The notes under the pieces: generated by a model
Told to the model about the DNA's origin: nothing
The model's database searches: none
Seen by the model: the letters and a program-made list of their open reading frames with translations, nothing else
NCBI GenBank assembly: GCA_937146805.1
Contig: CAKZRR010000020.1
Location: 1-55,577 of the forward strand
Reading direction: 5' to 3'
DNA: 55,577 nt
From: an uncultured Owenweeksia sp.
Lineage (GTDB): Bacteria > Bacteroidota > Bacteroidia > Flavobacteriales > Schleiferiaceae
Shown here: positions 1 through 6,958 of the stretch, piece by piece
Layout of the letters: each line of letters begins with the position of its first letter
Position numbering within the stretch: the stretch's first letter is position 1
Translations under genes and position numbers: made by a program

Positions 1-19
1 GTAAACACAAAATAACCAT

Positions 20-53
20 AAGAAGTTCAAACCACGGTTTGAACTTCTTTAAA
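20..53. terminator. Bidirectional hairpin terminator
   Basis: A 14-bp perfect stem (20-33 with 36-49) is followed by a T-rich run on the + strand and preceded by A-rich sequence. It probably ends transcription of a gene to the left of the window and isolates the secreted-protein cluster that follows. Confidence 0.7.
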
Positions 54-198
54 TACTTTTATCGGACACTATTGTTTTCAAAATAAAAAGCAACAGGTAT
101 TGGAAATTTGTTAAGCTCAACCCTCTTCTAATCGTCTCATCTGCTGGTACATTTCTTAACATTTTTATTTAAAGCCATCCCGTAAAGAATGGTTTATT

Positions 199-206
199 TA
201 ACTTTG
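199..206 (+). promoter_or_regulatory. Candidate Bacteroidota -7 element
   Basis: TAACTTTG matches the Bacteroidota -7 consensus TAnnTTTG and lies about 40 bases before the ATG at 248, a normal leader length. No convincing -33 TTG is seen at the expected distance, so this is a candidate only. Confidence 0.35.
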
Positions 207-247
207 ACCTAGCCTAATATACTGGGCTTTTGAACTAAAATTACATT

Positions 248-916
248 ATGAAAAAGTATTACCTAAGTGCACTGTTAACTATCTCTATGTTAAGTACAGC
301 AGTAGCTCAAACCTTTGTTTGCACACCCGCTAACACTGCTTTTAAAGGCGCTCCTTTAAACACTTATACCGATGTAACCATTGATATGGTAAATCAGTTT
401 GCAGATACCATGACCTTGGGTTGGACAGTTTTGGAAAACACCTTAGATGCGGGCTGGGATTATTCGGTTTGTGATTATGTAGCCTGTTATACCACTTTAC
501 CATCATCAAGCGTAATGTCTCCTAATTTTGGTAGCAACTGTTTTTTAAAGCTATCCGTAAATCCAATGGCAATTGAGGCTACTGGCGTTCTTAAGTTTTG
601 GGTGTTTGATGTTAAAACACCTAACGCAGGTGATACTGTAACTTTTAATGTTACCTCCGAAAACTTAGGTTTAGAGGATGCCAATTGGGTTGCTAATGCC
701 CTTTACCCCAACCCTGCCACCGATTTCATTACTGTAGGTGAAGAAGTAACCAGCGTTCAAGTTTACAGCCTTACGGGTGATTTAGTTCATCAGCAAAAAA
801 TGGAGGCTACCCATTCGATGGTTTCTTTAAAAGGATTGGCTAAAGGAGTACACTTGGTAAAATTGCTACACGCTAATGGTAGCGCCACATTTACCAAGCT
901 TCTTATCGAAAAGTAA
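248..916 (+). CDS. Secreted protein with T9SS type A sorting domain
   Basis: A 222-residue protein with an N-terminal signal peptide (about residues 1-20, ending AVAQ). The middle (about 22-145) is a beta-rich region without a family I recognise. It contains several Cys residues (for example in VCDYVACY) that may form disulfides. The C-terminal ~75 residues are a clear type A T9SS sorting domain: LYPNPATDFITV, then a VYSLTGDLV strand, GLAKGVHLVKL and a terminal basic residue. The protein should be exported by Sec and released or attached by the type IX system. It sits 6 bp before a cupredoxin gene and probably shares its transcript, suggesting an accessory role next to the copper-protein pair; that role is inference. 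Confidence 0.85.
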   Translation: MKKYYLSALLTISMLSTAVAQTFVCTPANTAFKGAPLNTYTDVTIDMVNQFADTMTLGWTVLENTLDAGWDYSVCDYVACYTTLPSSSVMSPNFGSNCFLKLSVNPMAIEATGVLKFWVFDVKTPNAGDTVTFNVTSENLGLEDANWVANALYPNPATDFITVGEEVTSVQVYSLTGDLVHQQKMEATHSMVSLKGLAKGVHLVKLLHANGSATFTKLLIEK

Positions 917-922
917 TTCTTT

Positions 923-1774
923 ATGAAATATGTGTTGTCCATCCTGCTAGCCGCTATTTGCTGGCAATTAGGTATGGCCACCAATGTGCAAAGCCGTCTA
1001 TTTATTAATAGAGGACAAATTGAAGCTATAGATAGCACTCAGTTTGCCTATTTGGCCTTTAACAACAGTTCTGTTTTTCATCGCAACAATAGCCTTATAC
1101 GGCTGCAAAAAGGCGATTCGTTAATTGTAAAAGTGATTAACAACGATACAGTAAATCATACGTTTAGCTGCCAAGGGCAATTACCCATAACTAATGCCTT
1201 AAATCCTGGCGACAGCGCCACCTATCGCTTCTATTTTAATAATGCCGGGTTGTTTATTTACTCGGTTAGTAACCCGCTAATGCGTTATTTGGGTTTAGGA
1301 GGAATGATATCGGTAGAAACTAAAAGCCACGCACACTTTTTTTGGAATATTAAAGAGCATAACAAAGCTTGGAATGACACCATTGCCAAAGGGTACGCTG
1401 TAAATTGGGCAAATTACTACCCCGATTTCTTTTTGATAAATGGCAACAGCAATCCTAAAATAAACCAGGACCCAGTAGCACGCGTTACGGCACAGGTAGG
1501 TGATACCATTTACATTTGTATCTCTAATACGGGGCGTTCCATCCACTCTTTACATTTACATGGATACCACGGAACCATTACTTATTCCTCCAAATTCCCA
1601 AGCCATCAAGGCCGCGAAAAGGACACTTTTCCGCTTTACCCTATGGAAAGTTTAATAATTAGGTTGATACCCGATAAACCTGGCAAATACCCCGTCCATG
1701 ACCATAATTTAGTAGCCGTTACAGGCGGTAATTATTACCCCAATGGTATGTTTTTAACCCTTTTGGTACAATGA
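923..1774 (+). CDS. Cupredoxin-domain, multicopper-oxidase-like protein (domain-3-like copper motifs)
   Basis: A 283-residue exported protein (signal peptide about 1-19). The N-terminal half (about 55-132) looks like a cupredoxin fold without a full ligand set. The C-terminal half (about 185-283) carries the multicopper oxidase C-terminal pattern: HSLHLHG (H208, H211, H213) and HDH (H259, H261) followed by a late GM (275-276). In classical enzymes the second motif is HCH, and the Cys is the type 1 copper ligand; here it is Asp260, so the type 1 site in this chain looks lost. The stop overlaps the start of the next gene by 4 bases (ATGA), so translation is coupled. It may be a partner chain of the next protein. 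Confidence 0.75.
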   Translation: MKYVLSILLAAICWQLGMATNVQSRLFINRGQIEAIDSTQFAYLAFNNSSVFHRNNSLIRLQKGDSLIVKVINNDTVNHTFSCQGQLPITNALNPGDSATYRFYFNNAGLFIYSVSNPLMRYLGLGGMISVETKSHAHFFWNIKEHNKAWNDTIAKGYAVNWANYYPDFFLINGNSNPKINQDPVARVTAQVGDTIYICISNTGRSIHSLHLHGYHGTITYSSKFPSHQGREKDTFPLYPMESLIIRLIPDKPGKYPVHDHNLVAVTGGNYYPNGMFLTLLVQ

Positions 1775-2982
1775 AAAAGTTAATTACTATTGGGTTATTA
1801 ATCAGCACTTTAACGGGATCAAGTCAGGTAAACACTTTTCTTATAGCGCGTAATACGGGGCAATATCCGCTTTACAACGGAGATACAATACGCGTGTTTG
1901 GCTTTACCGAAAGGTTAAAAGATGAAGTAAATATTCCGGGGCCAACCCTGTATTATAACGAGGGAGATAGCGTAACCATTGATTTGTGGAATGTTTCACA
2001 AGGCGCTCCCCACACCATTCATTTACATGGATTGGATGTAGATCAGGCCAATGACGGGGTGCCTCATTTATCTTTTGACGTAGCTCACATGGATCATGGT
2101 TTTTACCGCTTTAAAGCACCCCATGCCGGTACTTATTTATACCACTGTCATGTGGTTTCAACTTTACACGTACAAGCGGGTATGTACGGTTTAATTATAA
2201 TACGGCCGCCCAATGGCAGTTTTAATACTTGGGCAGGAGGCCATGCCTACCACAGCGAGCAAAATTGGATGACCAGCGAGGTAGACACCAACTGGCATAA
2301 GGATGGTGTTTTAAATCATAACCATAATATAGGTGGTGGTATTATGCGGGTAGAAATTCCTGAATACCGCCCACAGCATTTTTTAGTAAATGGCTTGTCA
2401 GAGCAACAATTAACAGATAGTAGTACCGCATTGCTCAGCTCTGTTAATGAGGAAGTATATCTACGCATTGCTAATATTGGCTACTATGGCAATACCTTTC
2501 ATTTTCCGTCATCTTACCATGCGCGTATTGTTTCATCAGATGGCAGACCTCTGCCCCAGTTAGAAAGAAGCGATAGTTTACGCGTTTTTCCGGGAGAGCG
2601 GTATGGAGTATTGCTAAAGGCTATCAGTGAATTTATAGATAGCGTGGCACTGGATTATTTTAATTTGAATACCGCAGCCGTGGTTAATACCCAGTGGATA
2701 CCAGCCCAAGTTGCAGGCTTTTTCAGTACGCCCGAATTGGAAACCACTCCACTAAGCGTTTATCCCAACCCAGCTACAGATGACATCCGAATAAACACAA
2801 GCGATTTTAAACCTAGCAACTGGCAACTGATGAATGCCCAAGGGCGATTGTATAACGTTACGGTAAATGCGGTAGCAGACGGCATCTATGAATTGAACCT
2901 GGCTGAGCTAGCACCAGGACTGTATTACCTTAATGCTATTGGCCGTAACCAAATCAAAGGTGCTGCTATTATTAAAAAGTAA
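1771..2982 (+). CDS. Multicopper oxidase-like protein with T9SS sorting domain
   Basis: A 403-residue exported protein (signal peptide about 1-19, ending GSSQ). Residues about 25-150 match the first domain of multicopper oxidases: H84-L-H86-GL, DGVP, then GTYLYHCH (H125, C126, H127), H133 and M138 followed by GLIII. Residues about 195-310 resemble a second cupredoxin domain without copper ligands. The end (about 330-403) is a type A sorting domain starting YPNPATDDI. The usual third domain is absent; its motifs are instead found on the upstream gene. Likely an extracellular or cell-surface copper oxidase. The substrate cannot be told from sequence. Confidence 0.8.
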   Translation: MKKLITIGLLISTLTGSSQVNTFLIARNTGQYPLYNGDTIRVFGFTERLKDEVNIPGPTLYYNEGDSVTIDLWNVSQGAPHTIHLHGLDVDQANDGVPHLSFDVAHMDHGFYRFKAPHAGTYLYHCHVVSTLHVQAGMYGLIIIRPPNGSFNTWAGGHAYHSEQNWMTSEVDTNWHKDGVLNHNHNIGGGIMRVEIPEYRPQHFLVNGLSEQQLTDSSTALLSSVNEEVYLRIANIGYYGNTFHFPSSYHARIVSSDGRPLPQLERSDSLRVFPGERYGVLLKAISEFIDSVALDYFNLNTAAVVNTQWIPAQVAGFFSTPELETTPLSVYPNPATDDIRINTSDFKPSNWQLMNAQGRLYNVTVNAVADGIYELNLAELAPGLYYLNAIGRNQIKGAAIIKK

Positions 2983-3038
2983 GCCTTGCATGTATGGGTT
3001 GAACCTACAAGTTCAATAATTCACTTTAGGCAAATTAG

Positions 3039-3165
3039 TTTTGATTGTTTCGCCCTACATTTACATCATTGAACCAAGTTTGCAATAAGCACCCATTGCT
3101 ACTGGTTTTTTTTGAATTTAATATATAAGGCTAAACAACATGTTGTTTAGCCCTTAGTTAGCCAC
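3039..3165 (+). repeat. Palindrome-ended repeat, copy A (attC-like right arm)
   Basis: Positions 3039-3130 are identical to 5901-5992 except for one base (91 of 92). The repeat is followed by a perfect 24-bp palindrome (3129-3152), a short spacer and the junction GTTAGCCAC (3157-3165), five bases before the next ATG. The palindrome shares its 16-bp core with copy B, but the outer stem differs with compensating changes, so pairing is conserved rather than sequence. This resembles the right half of an integron attC site. Confidence 0.75.
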
Positions 3166-3169
3166 AATT

Positions 3170-4018
3170 ATGAAAAAAATCCTGCTAATATTAATAATTA
3201 CTGCTTTTTCAGCAAAGGCACAGCAAAATAAAACTGTGAGTTTGAAATGGAAAATCAACGATACACTGACATACAAAACTGTGATGAAAGAAATCGTGGT
3301 TGAGCAAGAGCAAGAACAAGACGAAGAAGAAAAAGACAGCATTTCAGATGGATTTAAAGACCTTTTTAAACAAATGCAACAAAGTGCTGGTAACTTAAAG
3401 TACGAGACAAAACTATATCCCGATAATAAAGGAAATGTTGATATTGCAATGTTCCTAAAACAAGATAAAACAGACACAACTGATAATATGTTTTCAGGAA
3501 TGGCGAAAATGAATGGGAATGTTGTTCTTCGTGGGAAAGTAAGTTCTGCTGGAGAGTTGTTAAGTTTCTATTATAAAAGTTCTCAAAACAATTTGATTTC
3601 TATATTATTCGAGCTTCCCAACAAACCAATTAAAGTTGGCGATAAATGGAAGCTGAAAGTTGATATGATTTCTATGGACCAGAATTTTGTTGCCGATACA
3701 CTTTTCAAAAAAAATGAAGTTCGATTGGACAAAATAATTGAGAAAGATGGAGACCAAATTGCTGTAATAAAATATGATATTGAAGAATACGTTTCTGGCG
3801 ATTTTGGCGATTTTGGAAATGGATTAATGACAATGTTTACGGGAAAAAGTGATAAAAAGACATTTATGAAAATGACGCATCAAGCCACAGGATATTTTTC
3901 AATCAACAAAGGAATGTGGATTGATTATGATGGAAATATGGAAATCCAAACCAATTTTTCTATGATGGGAATGGGCGGAAATAAAAGAACTGAATTTAAG
4001 CTAATTCCGCAAAAATAA
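3170..4018 (+). CDS. Exported protein, DUF6263-like (cassette gene)
   Basis: A 282-residue protein with a clear signal peptide (about 1-17, ending AKAQ). The body starts with a strand pattern SLKWKINDTLTYKT, has an acidic low-complexity stretch (about 44-56, rich in E, Q and D) and ends in a beta-rich region with FELPNKPIKVGDKW. This is reminiscent of the DUF6263 family of secreted Bacteroidota proteins, of unknown function; the assignment is by eye. It is the first gene of the repeat-bounded block: the 92-bp repeat and palindrome precede it, and ATGGGTAAC just after the stop is a 7-of-9 complement of its own 5' junction. It looks more AT-rich than the flanking copper genes. Confidence 0.7.
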   Translation: MKKILLILIITAFSAKAQQNKTVSLKWKINDTLTYKTVMKEIVVEQEQEQDEEEKDSISDGFKDLFKQMQQSAGNLKYETKLYPDNKGNVDIAMFLKQDKTDTTDNMFSGMAKMNGNVVLRGKVSSAGELLSFYYKSSQNNLISILFELPNKPIKVGDKWKLKVDMISMDQNFVADTLFKKNEVRLDKIIEKDGDQIAVIKYDIEEYVSGDFGDFGNGLMTMFTGKSDKKTFMKMTHQATGYFSINKGMWIDYDGNMEIQTNFSMMGMGGNKRTEFKLIPQK

Positions 4019-4020
4019 CT

Positions 4021-4046
4021 ATGGGTAACAAAGAACTGTGCTAAAA
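4021..4046 (+). repeat. attC-like left arm after cassette gene
   Basis: ATGGGTAAC directly after the stop codon is nearly complementary to the 5' junction GTTAGCCAC at 3157. The following 20 bases, AACAAAGAACTGTGCTAAAA (4027-4046), recur identically at 17879-17898 after another gene of the same type, 13.8 kb away. Sharing of 3' flanks between unrelated genes is what cassette recombination sites give. Confidence 0.65.
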
Positions 4047-4102
4047 TCCAACTAAAAACGGCCTTAATTTCTTTTTTATTTTTCTCTTGAAAATCTTTAT
4101 TG

Positions 4103-4139
4103 GAGGGTGCCTTGCTTTTGCAGGGCACCCTCTCTTTTT
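4103..4139 (+). terminator. Rho-independent terminator
   Basis: A 9-bp stem GAGGGTGCC / GGCACCCTC with a 12-base loop is followed by a T-rich run. It would end transcription of the gene at 3170-4018. Confidence 0.75.
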
Positions 4140-4179
4140 CTTAGTATTTTCCTCCCAATAAGTTATGGAAATCGGTACA

Positions 4180-4224
4180 GACCAGGCAGGTTTTTTCACC
4201 AACTGTTAAAAAACCTGCCTGGTC
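4180..4224. repeat. REP-like 17-bp inverted repeat
   Basis: A perfect 17-bp stem (4180-4196 with 4208-4224) encloses an 11-base loop. The arms read GACCAGGCAGG plus six T and its complement. The GC end is outermost and the A/T run innermost, unlike a terminator. Such hairpins are often dispersed intergenic repeats; only one copy is present here. Confidence 0.6.
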
Positions 4225-4376
4225 TTAATCAGTTAGCTCAATAAAAGCTGAAAGTCAAGTGTTCTTAAAGTGAACCCAGTCTCGTTCAAGACGATTTTAA
4301 GTAGTACCCCACCCCAATTGTTTAGTTAAGTTAAACCCCAGTAATCGGTTTGAAAAAGCCTAAGGTGCTTACTTAG

Positions 4377-4499
4377 AAACTACGTACCTTAAAAACCTCC
4401 TTTCGTCTATGTAATACATTATGTACATGTGCTATATTTGAGGCAGTATAAAGGAAATATAAACGTAACTGAGTTACGTTTACTAACTTGTTGTAGTGC
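4377..4499 (+). repeat. Palindrome-ended repeat, copy C
   Basis: Related to copies D (5071-5177) and E (16535-16603). From AAAGGAAATATAAACG onward C and D are identical to the GTT. An 11-1-11 palindrome lies at 4460-4482 (TAAACGTAACT, centre G, complement), followed by CTAACTT and GTT (4490-4492). Upstream, the motifs AAACTACRTAC, AACCTCCTT and TAATACATT are also shared with D. It sits directly before a (broken) gene. Confidence 0.75.
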
Positions 4500-4520
4500 A
4501 TTAAGAAAACAAACTAAAAA

Positions 4521-4998
4521 ATGAGTAAATCCGAAAATAAAATAGCCGAATTAGAAAAAGAGGCACAACAAGCTTCAAAGAAAACATCAGAATTTCGGAA
4601 TAAAGCTGAATTAGCAAAGAATACTGCACAGACTCATCTCGAAACAATAAAAAAGCTAAATACTACTGCAAATTCAGAGTTAAGTAAGCTTCAAGAAGCA
4701 AAAGAAGAATCCGCTTCCATCAATAATGATTTAAAAAATAAAAAACCGATGTGTTGCATTTATGGGTTGAACACAGCATGCTTGTAAGGAGTACAATGTT
4801 GACTATTGTTGTTATGAAGAAATAGAAAAAAACAGGACTGGTTATAGAATCGTTATTAAGATTCATGGTCGAGAGTATTCTTCAATGTCTTATAGCAATA
4901 AGGGTAATGATATAAGTAAAAATTTAGCACCTCAATTATACGGTGCTATAAGAACCCAAATAAAAAATGAAGAGTTTATAAATAGTGTGAGAAAGTAA
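4521..4998 (+). pseudogene. Frameshifted coiled-coil protein gene
   Basis: The frame starting at the ATG at 4521 gives about 75 residues of Lys/Glu/Ala-rich coiled coil (ISKAE-type heptads) and then runs into unrelated residues, stopping at 4785-4787. In another frame, from about 4771 to the stop at 4996-4998, the sequence again has coding character (CYEEIEKNRTGYRIVIKI, REYSSMSYSNKG, AIRTQIKNEEFINSVRK). The two parts read as one gene broken near 4741-4795 by an indel or small insertion. The inserted-looking part (TATGGGTTGAAC) also occurs at 2993-3004. No family recognised. An alternative is two short overlapping genes, but the second half lacks a start codon. Confidence 0.65.
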
Positions 4999-5070
4999 AA
5001 ACTATTCACTACGAAGAACTACAGCAGAAACCATTAAACAACTAACTTTCTATTTCATATTTCTTTTGAT

Positions 5071-5177
5071 AAACTACATACATTGAGAACCTCCTTGTAT
5101 ATCTATAATACATTCTTGGGGCAGGATAAAGGAAATATAAACGTAACTGAGTTACGTTTACTAACTTGTTGGGCTTA
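5071..5177 (+). repeat. Palindrome-ended repeat, copy D
   Basis: Second copy of the C/E repeat type. The 11-1-11 palindrome lies at 5138-5160 and the junction GTTGGGC at 5168-5174, matching the integron core-site consensus GTTRRRY. It ends about ten bases before the ATG at 5186. Confidence 0.75.
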
Positions 5178-5185
5178 ATTTGAAA

Positions 5186-5650
5186 ATGAAACAAATGAAA
5201 CATTCGATAGTTCTAACGATAATGGGAATTATATTCAGTGTTTGCAGCCATTCTCAGGAAGAAAAAAGCAACTCTGTTCAACTGATTGAAATTAATTCTG
5301 AAATCAAATTTAACTGGGACAATTCCACTAGTAAAATTGTGGATGACGAACTTTGGATTAAATTAAAGACTTCATTTCAAACCCATAAAAGAACACTGAT
5401 AAAAGAGGTAAGTAATCATGAACTAACGAACGCAAAAGTTTGTAAAGTAGAAGATAAACTAACTAAAGGACAAATGGCCTTTATTGCATTGGATCAATTG
5501 GAAGGTATTCCATATGCTTTAGTCTTTGAAATTCAATATTGCATTATGTACATTGACTGTCCTTATATAGGTGGACTTATAGAATCAATTGAGAATAACA
5601 AAGACGCGAGTGACCAACTTATGAATTATTACTATAAAGAGAAAAAATAA
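5186..5650 (+). CDS. Exported protein of unknown function (cassette gene)
   Basis: About 154 residues. The ATG at 5186 is preferred over an in-frame TTG six bases upstream that abuts the repeat. The N-terminus has Lys residues and a hydrophobic stretch ending CSHSQ, a signal peptide (about 1-21). The remainder is a small soluble domain with a Cys pair near the C-terminal third (YCIMYIDCPYIGG). No family recognised. It is bounded upstream by repeat D and downstream by ACCCAAC and a strong terminator. Confidence 0.6.
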   Translation: MKQMKHSIVLTIMGIIFSVCSHSQEEKSNSVQLIEINSEIKFNWDNSTSKIVDDELWIKLKTSFQTHKRTLIKEVSNHELTNAKVCKVEDKLTKGQMAFIALDQLEGIPYALVFEIQYCIMYIDCPYIGGLIESIENNKDASDQLMNYYYKEKK

Positions 5651-5710
5651 CTACGTACAACAAAAGTAGCTGTTGCACAACCCCACCCAACTCAAAATAA
5701 TTGATTTAAT

Positions 5711-5740
5711 AAAAGCCCGTAGCGGGCTTTTTGTTTTTTT
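5711..5740 (+). terminator. Rho-independent terminator
   Basis: A stem AAAAGCCCG / CGGGCTTTT with a 3-base loop is followed by a long T run. It ends the transcript of the gene at 5186-5650. Confidence 0.85.
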
Positions 5741-5900
5741 GGTCAGTAGTTTTTCTAACAAAAATTAGGTGAGGCAAATAGGCTTACAAAGAGTGGATAG
5801 AAAGTCGGTTTGCTCTGAATTGAAATCCAAGTGTAAGATCTCATCATTCTACCGCCCACTTTTTACCTTCTTAAATCAATTTGTAACAAGGGTAAGTTCA

Positions 5901-6032
5901 TTTTGATTGTTTCACCCTACATTTACATCATTGAACCAAGTTTGCAATAAGCACCCATTGCTACTGGTTTTTTTTGAATTTAATATATAAGGGATATAAA
6001 CAACATGTTGTTTATATCCCTAAGTTAGGCAC
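5901..6032 (+). repeat. Palindrome-ended repeat, copy B (attC-like right arm)
   Basis: Positions 5901-5992 match 3039-3130 with one difference. A perfect 30-bp palindrome (5991-6020) follows, with the same 16-bp core as copy A but a different, still fully paired outer stem. The junction GTTAGGCAC (6024-6032) contains a full GTTRRRY core and is repeated as a near-perfect complement after the gene (6756-6764). Confidence 0.8.
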
Positions 6033-6040
6033 AAGTATAG

Positions 6041-6748
6041 ATGATAATGGTAAAACCGGTATTCCATGTTTTAATTTTGTTGACATTAATTATGTCATGC
6101 ACTGAATATGACAAGACTCCCAGCAAAGGGTCACCTGCCATTGACTTGACCGTTAAAGTTGACACGATTATAACTTCAGATATTTCCATTAGAAAAAATA
6201 ATTTAAAATTAAAAGCTGATAGTTTTATTCATTCAAATCTTGACACTAGTGCATTTCATTGGACTTTTGGACCGAATGACACAGACCTACCGAAATATCT
6301 TAAACTATTTAAACAAGACAACATTAAAACAACCTATGCCTACTCAAACAAAAATTACCCAAAGAAGTCAAAAGCATCTTCTTATCAGCATTTTATACTA
6401 TTCATGATAGAGTATCATGACGAAGAATCTTCAATGGCTGCTTTTGACAGATTTGTAAAAGACACGGAGAATTTCCAACTTGACAAGGAACAGGTAAATG
6501 AGGTTGATTATCAACGTATTCAGCGCATTCATGGTGTGTCAAAATACGGTGGCCTAGTCGGACAAAAGGAAAATTACGTATTTAGTTTAGTAGAAACATG
6601 TGGTAGCCCAGGTTCATATAAATTTCGGACATGGCCGGCATACGAAAAGAACTTCATTGAATCTATATTTGACAATTCAGACAGTAGTTCAACAGTATTG
6701 AATGCTGATTGCGGAAAAATGAAATATGTGAAACAAGGAATAAAATAA
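6041..6748 (+). CDS. Lipoprotein of unknown function (cassette gene)
   Basis: A 235-residue protein with a lipoprotein signal: a hydrophobic segment ending LIMSC (lipidated Cys about residue 20). The mature part is soluble, with a Trp/Phe-rich region around 70-80 (FHWTFGPND) and a Cys pair towards the C-terminus. No family recognised. Start: ATG at 6041, with a second in-frame ATG at 6047 equally possible. It is flanked by inverted 9-base junctions (GTTAGGCAC before, GTGCCTAAT after), so it is the best-bounded cassette in this segment. Confidence 0.65.
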   Translation: MIMVKPVFHVLILLTLIMSCTEYDKTPSKGSPAIDLTVKVDTIITSDISIRKNNLKLKADSFIHSNLDTSAFHWTFGPNDTDLPKYLKLFKQDNIKTTYAYSNKNYPKKSKASSYQHFILFMIEYHDEESSMAAFDRFVKDTENFQLDKEQVNEVDYQRIQRIHGVSKYGGLVGQKENYVFSLVETCGSPGSYKFRTWPAYEKNFIESIFDNSDSSSTVLNADCGKMKYVKQGIK

Positions 6749-6755
6749 AAATCTA

Positions 6756-6814
6756 GTGCCTAATAACACGGCATTCGTTTTGCCGATAGGCCAAAAATAA
6801 ATGCCGTGTTAACG
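6756..6814 (+). repeat. Short attC-like hairpin closing the cassette block
   Basis: GTGCCTAAT (6756-6764) complements the cassette's own 5' junction with one mismatch. It is followed by an 11-bp stem AACACGGCATT (6765-6775) with AATGCCGTGTT (6800-6810) around a 24-base loop. GTTAACG then begins at 6808. This R''-L''-loop-L'-R' order and the total of about 60 bases fit a compact attC site. There is no T run, so it is a poor terminator. Confidence 0.7.
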
Positions 6815-6958
6815 AATCTGGGTTTGCTACGGGGAAAGCGCTTTATGCGAAATAATATACTCGTTTGCCGCAATTTCTAATCAAAGAGGAGTAGTTTAAT
6901 TTTCCAATCATAAGCCCATCTTTACTGTACTTTAGCACCGTTATTATAGCGATACATT

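Larger units (their letters stand above)
4019..4520. other. Gene-free stretch with hairpins and attC-like arms
   Basis: No open frame with coding character was found. The stretch holds, in order, an attC-like left arm (4021-4046), a terminator (4103-4139), a long REP-like inverted repeat (4180-4224), unassigned sequence, and repeat copy C (4377-4499) leading into the next gene. Confidence 0.6.
5651..6040. other. Intergenic stretch with terminator and repeat B
   Basis: A terminator at 5711-5740 is followed by about 160 bases in which I see no coding frame or conserved element. Repeat copy B (5901-6032) then leads into the next gene. Confidence 0.5.

Noticed and set aside
4377-5177. Possible CRISPR repeats
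   Set aside because: The similar copies are 680 bases apart with a gene remnant between, a third is 11 kb away, and there is no spacer periodicity or cas gene.
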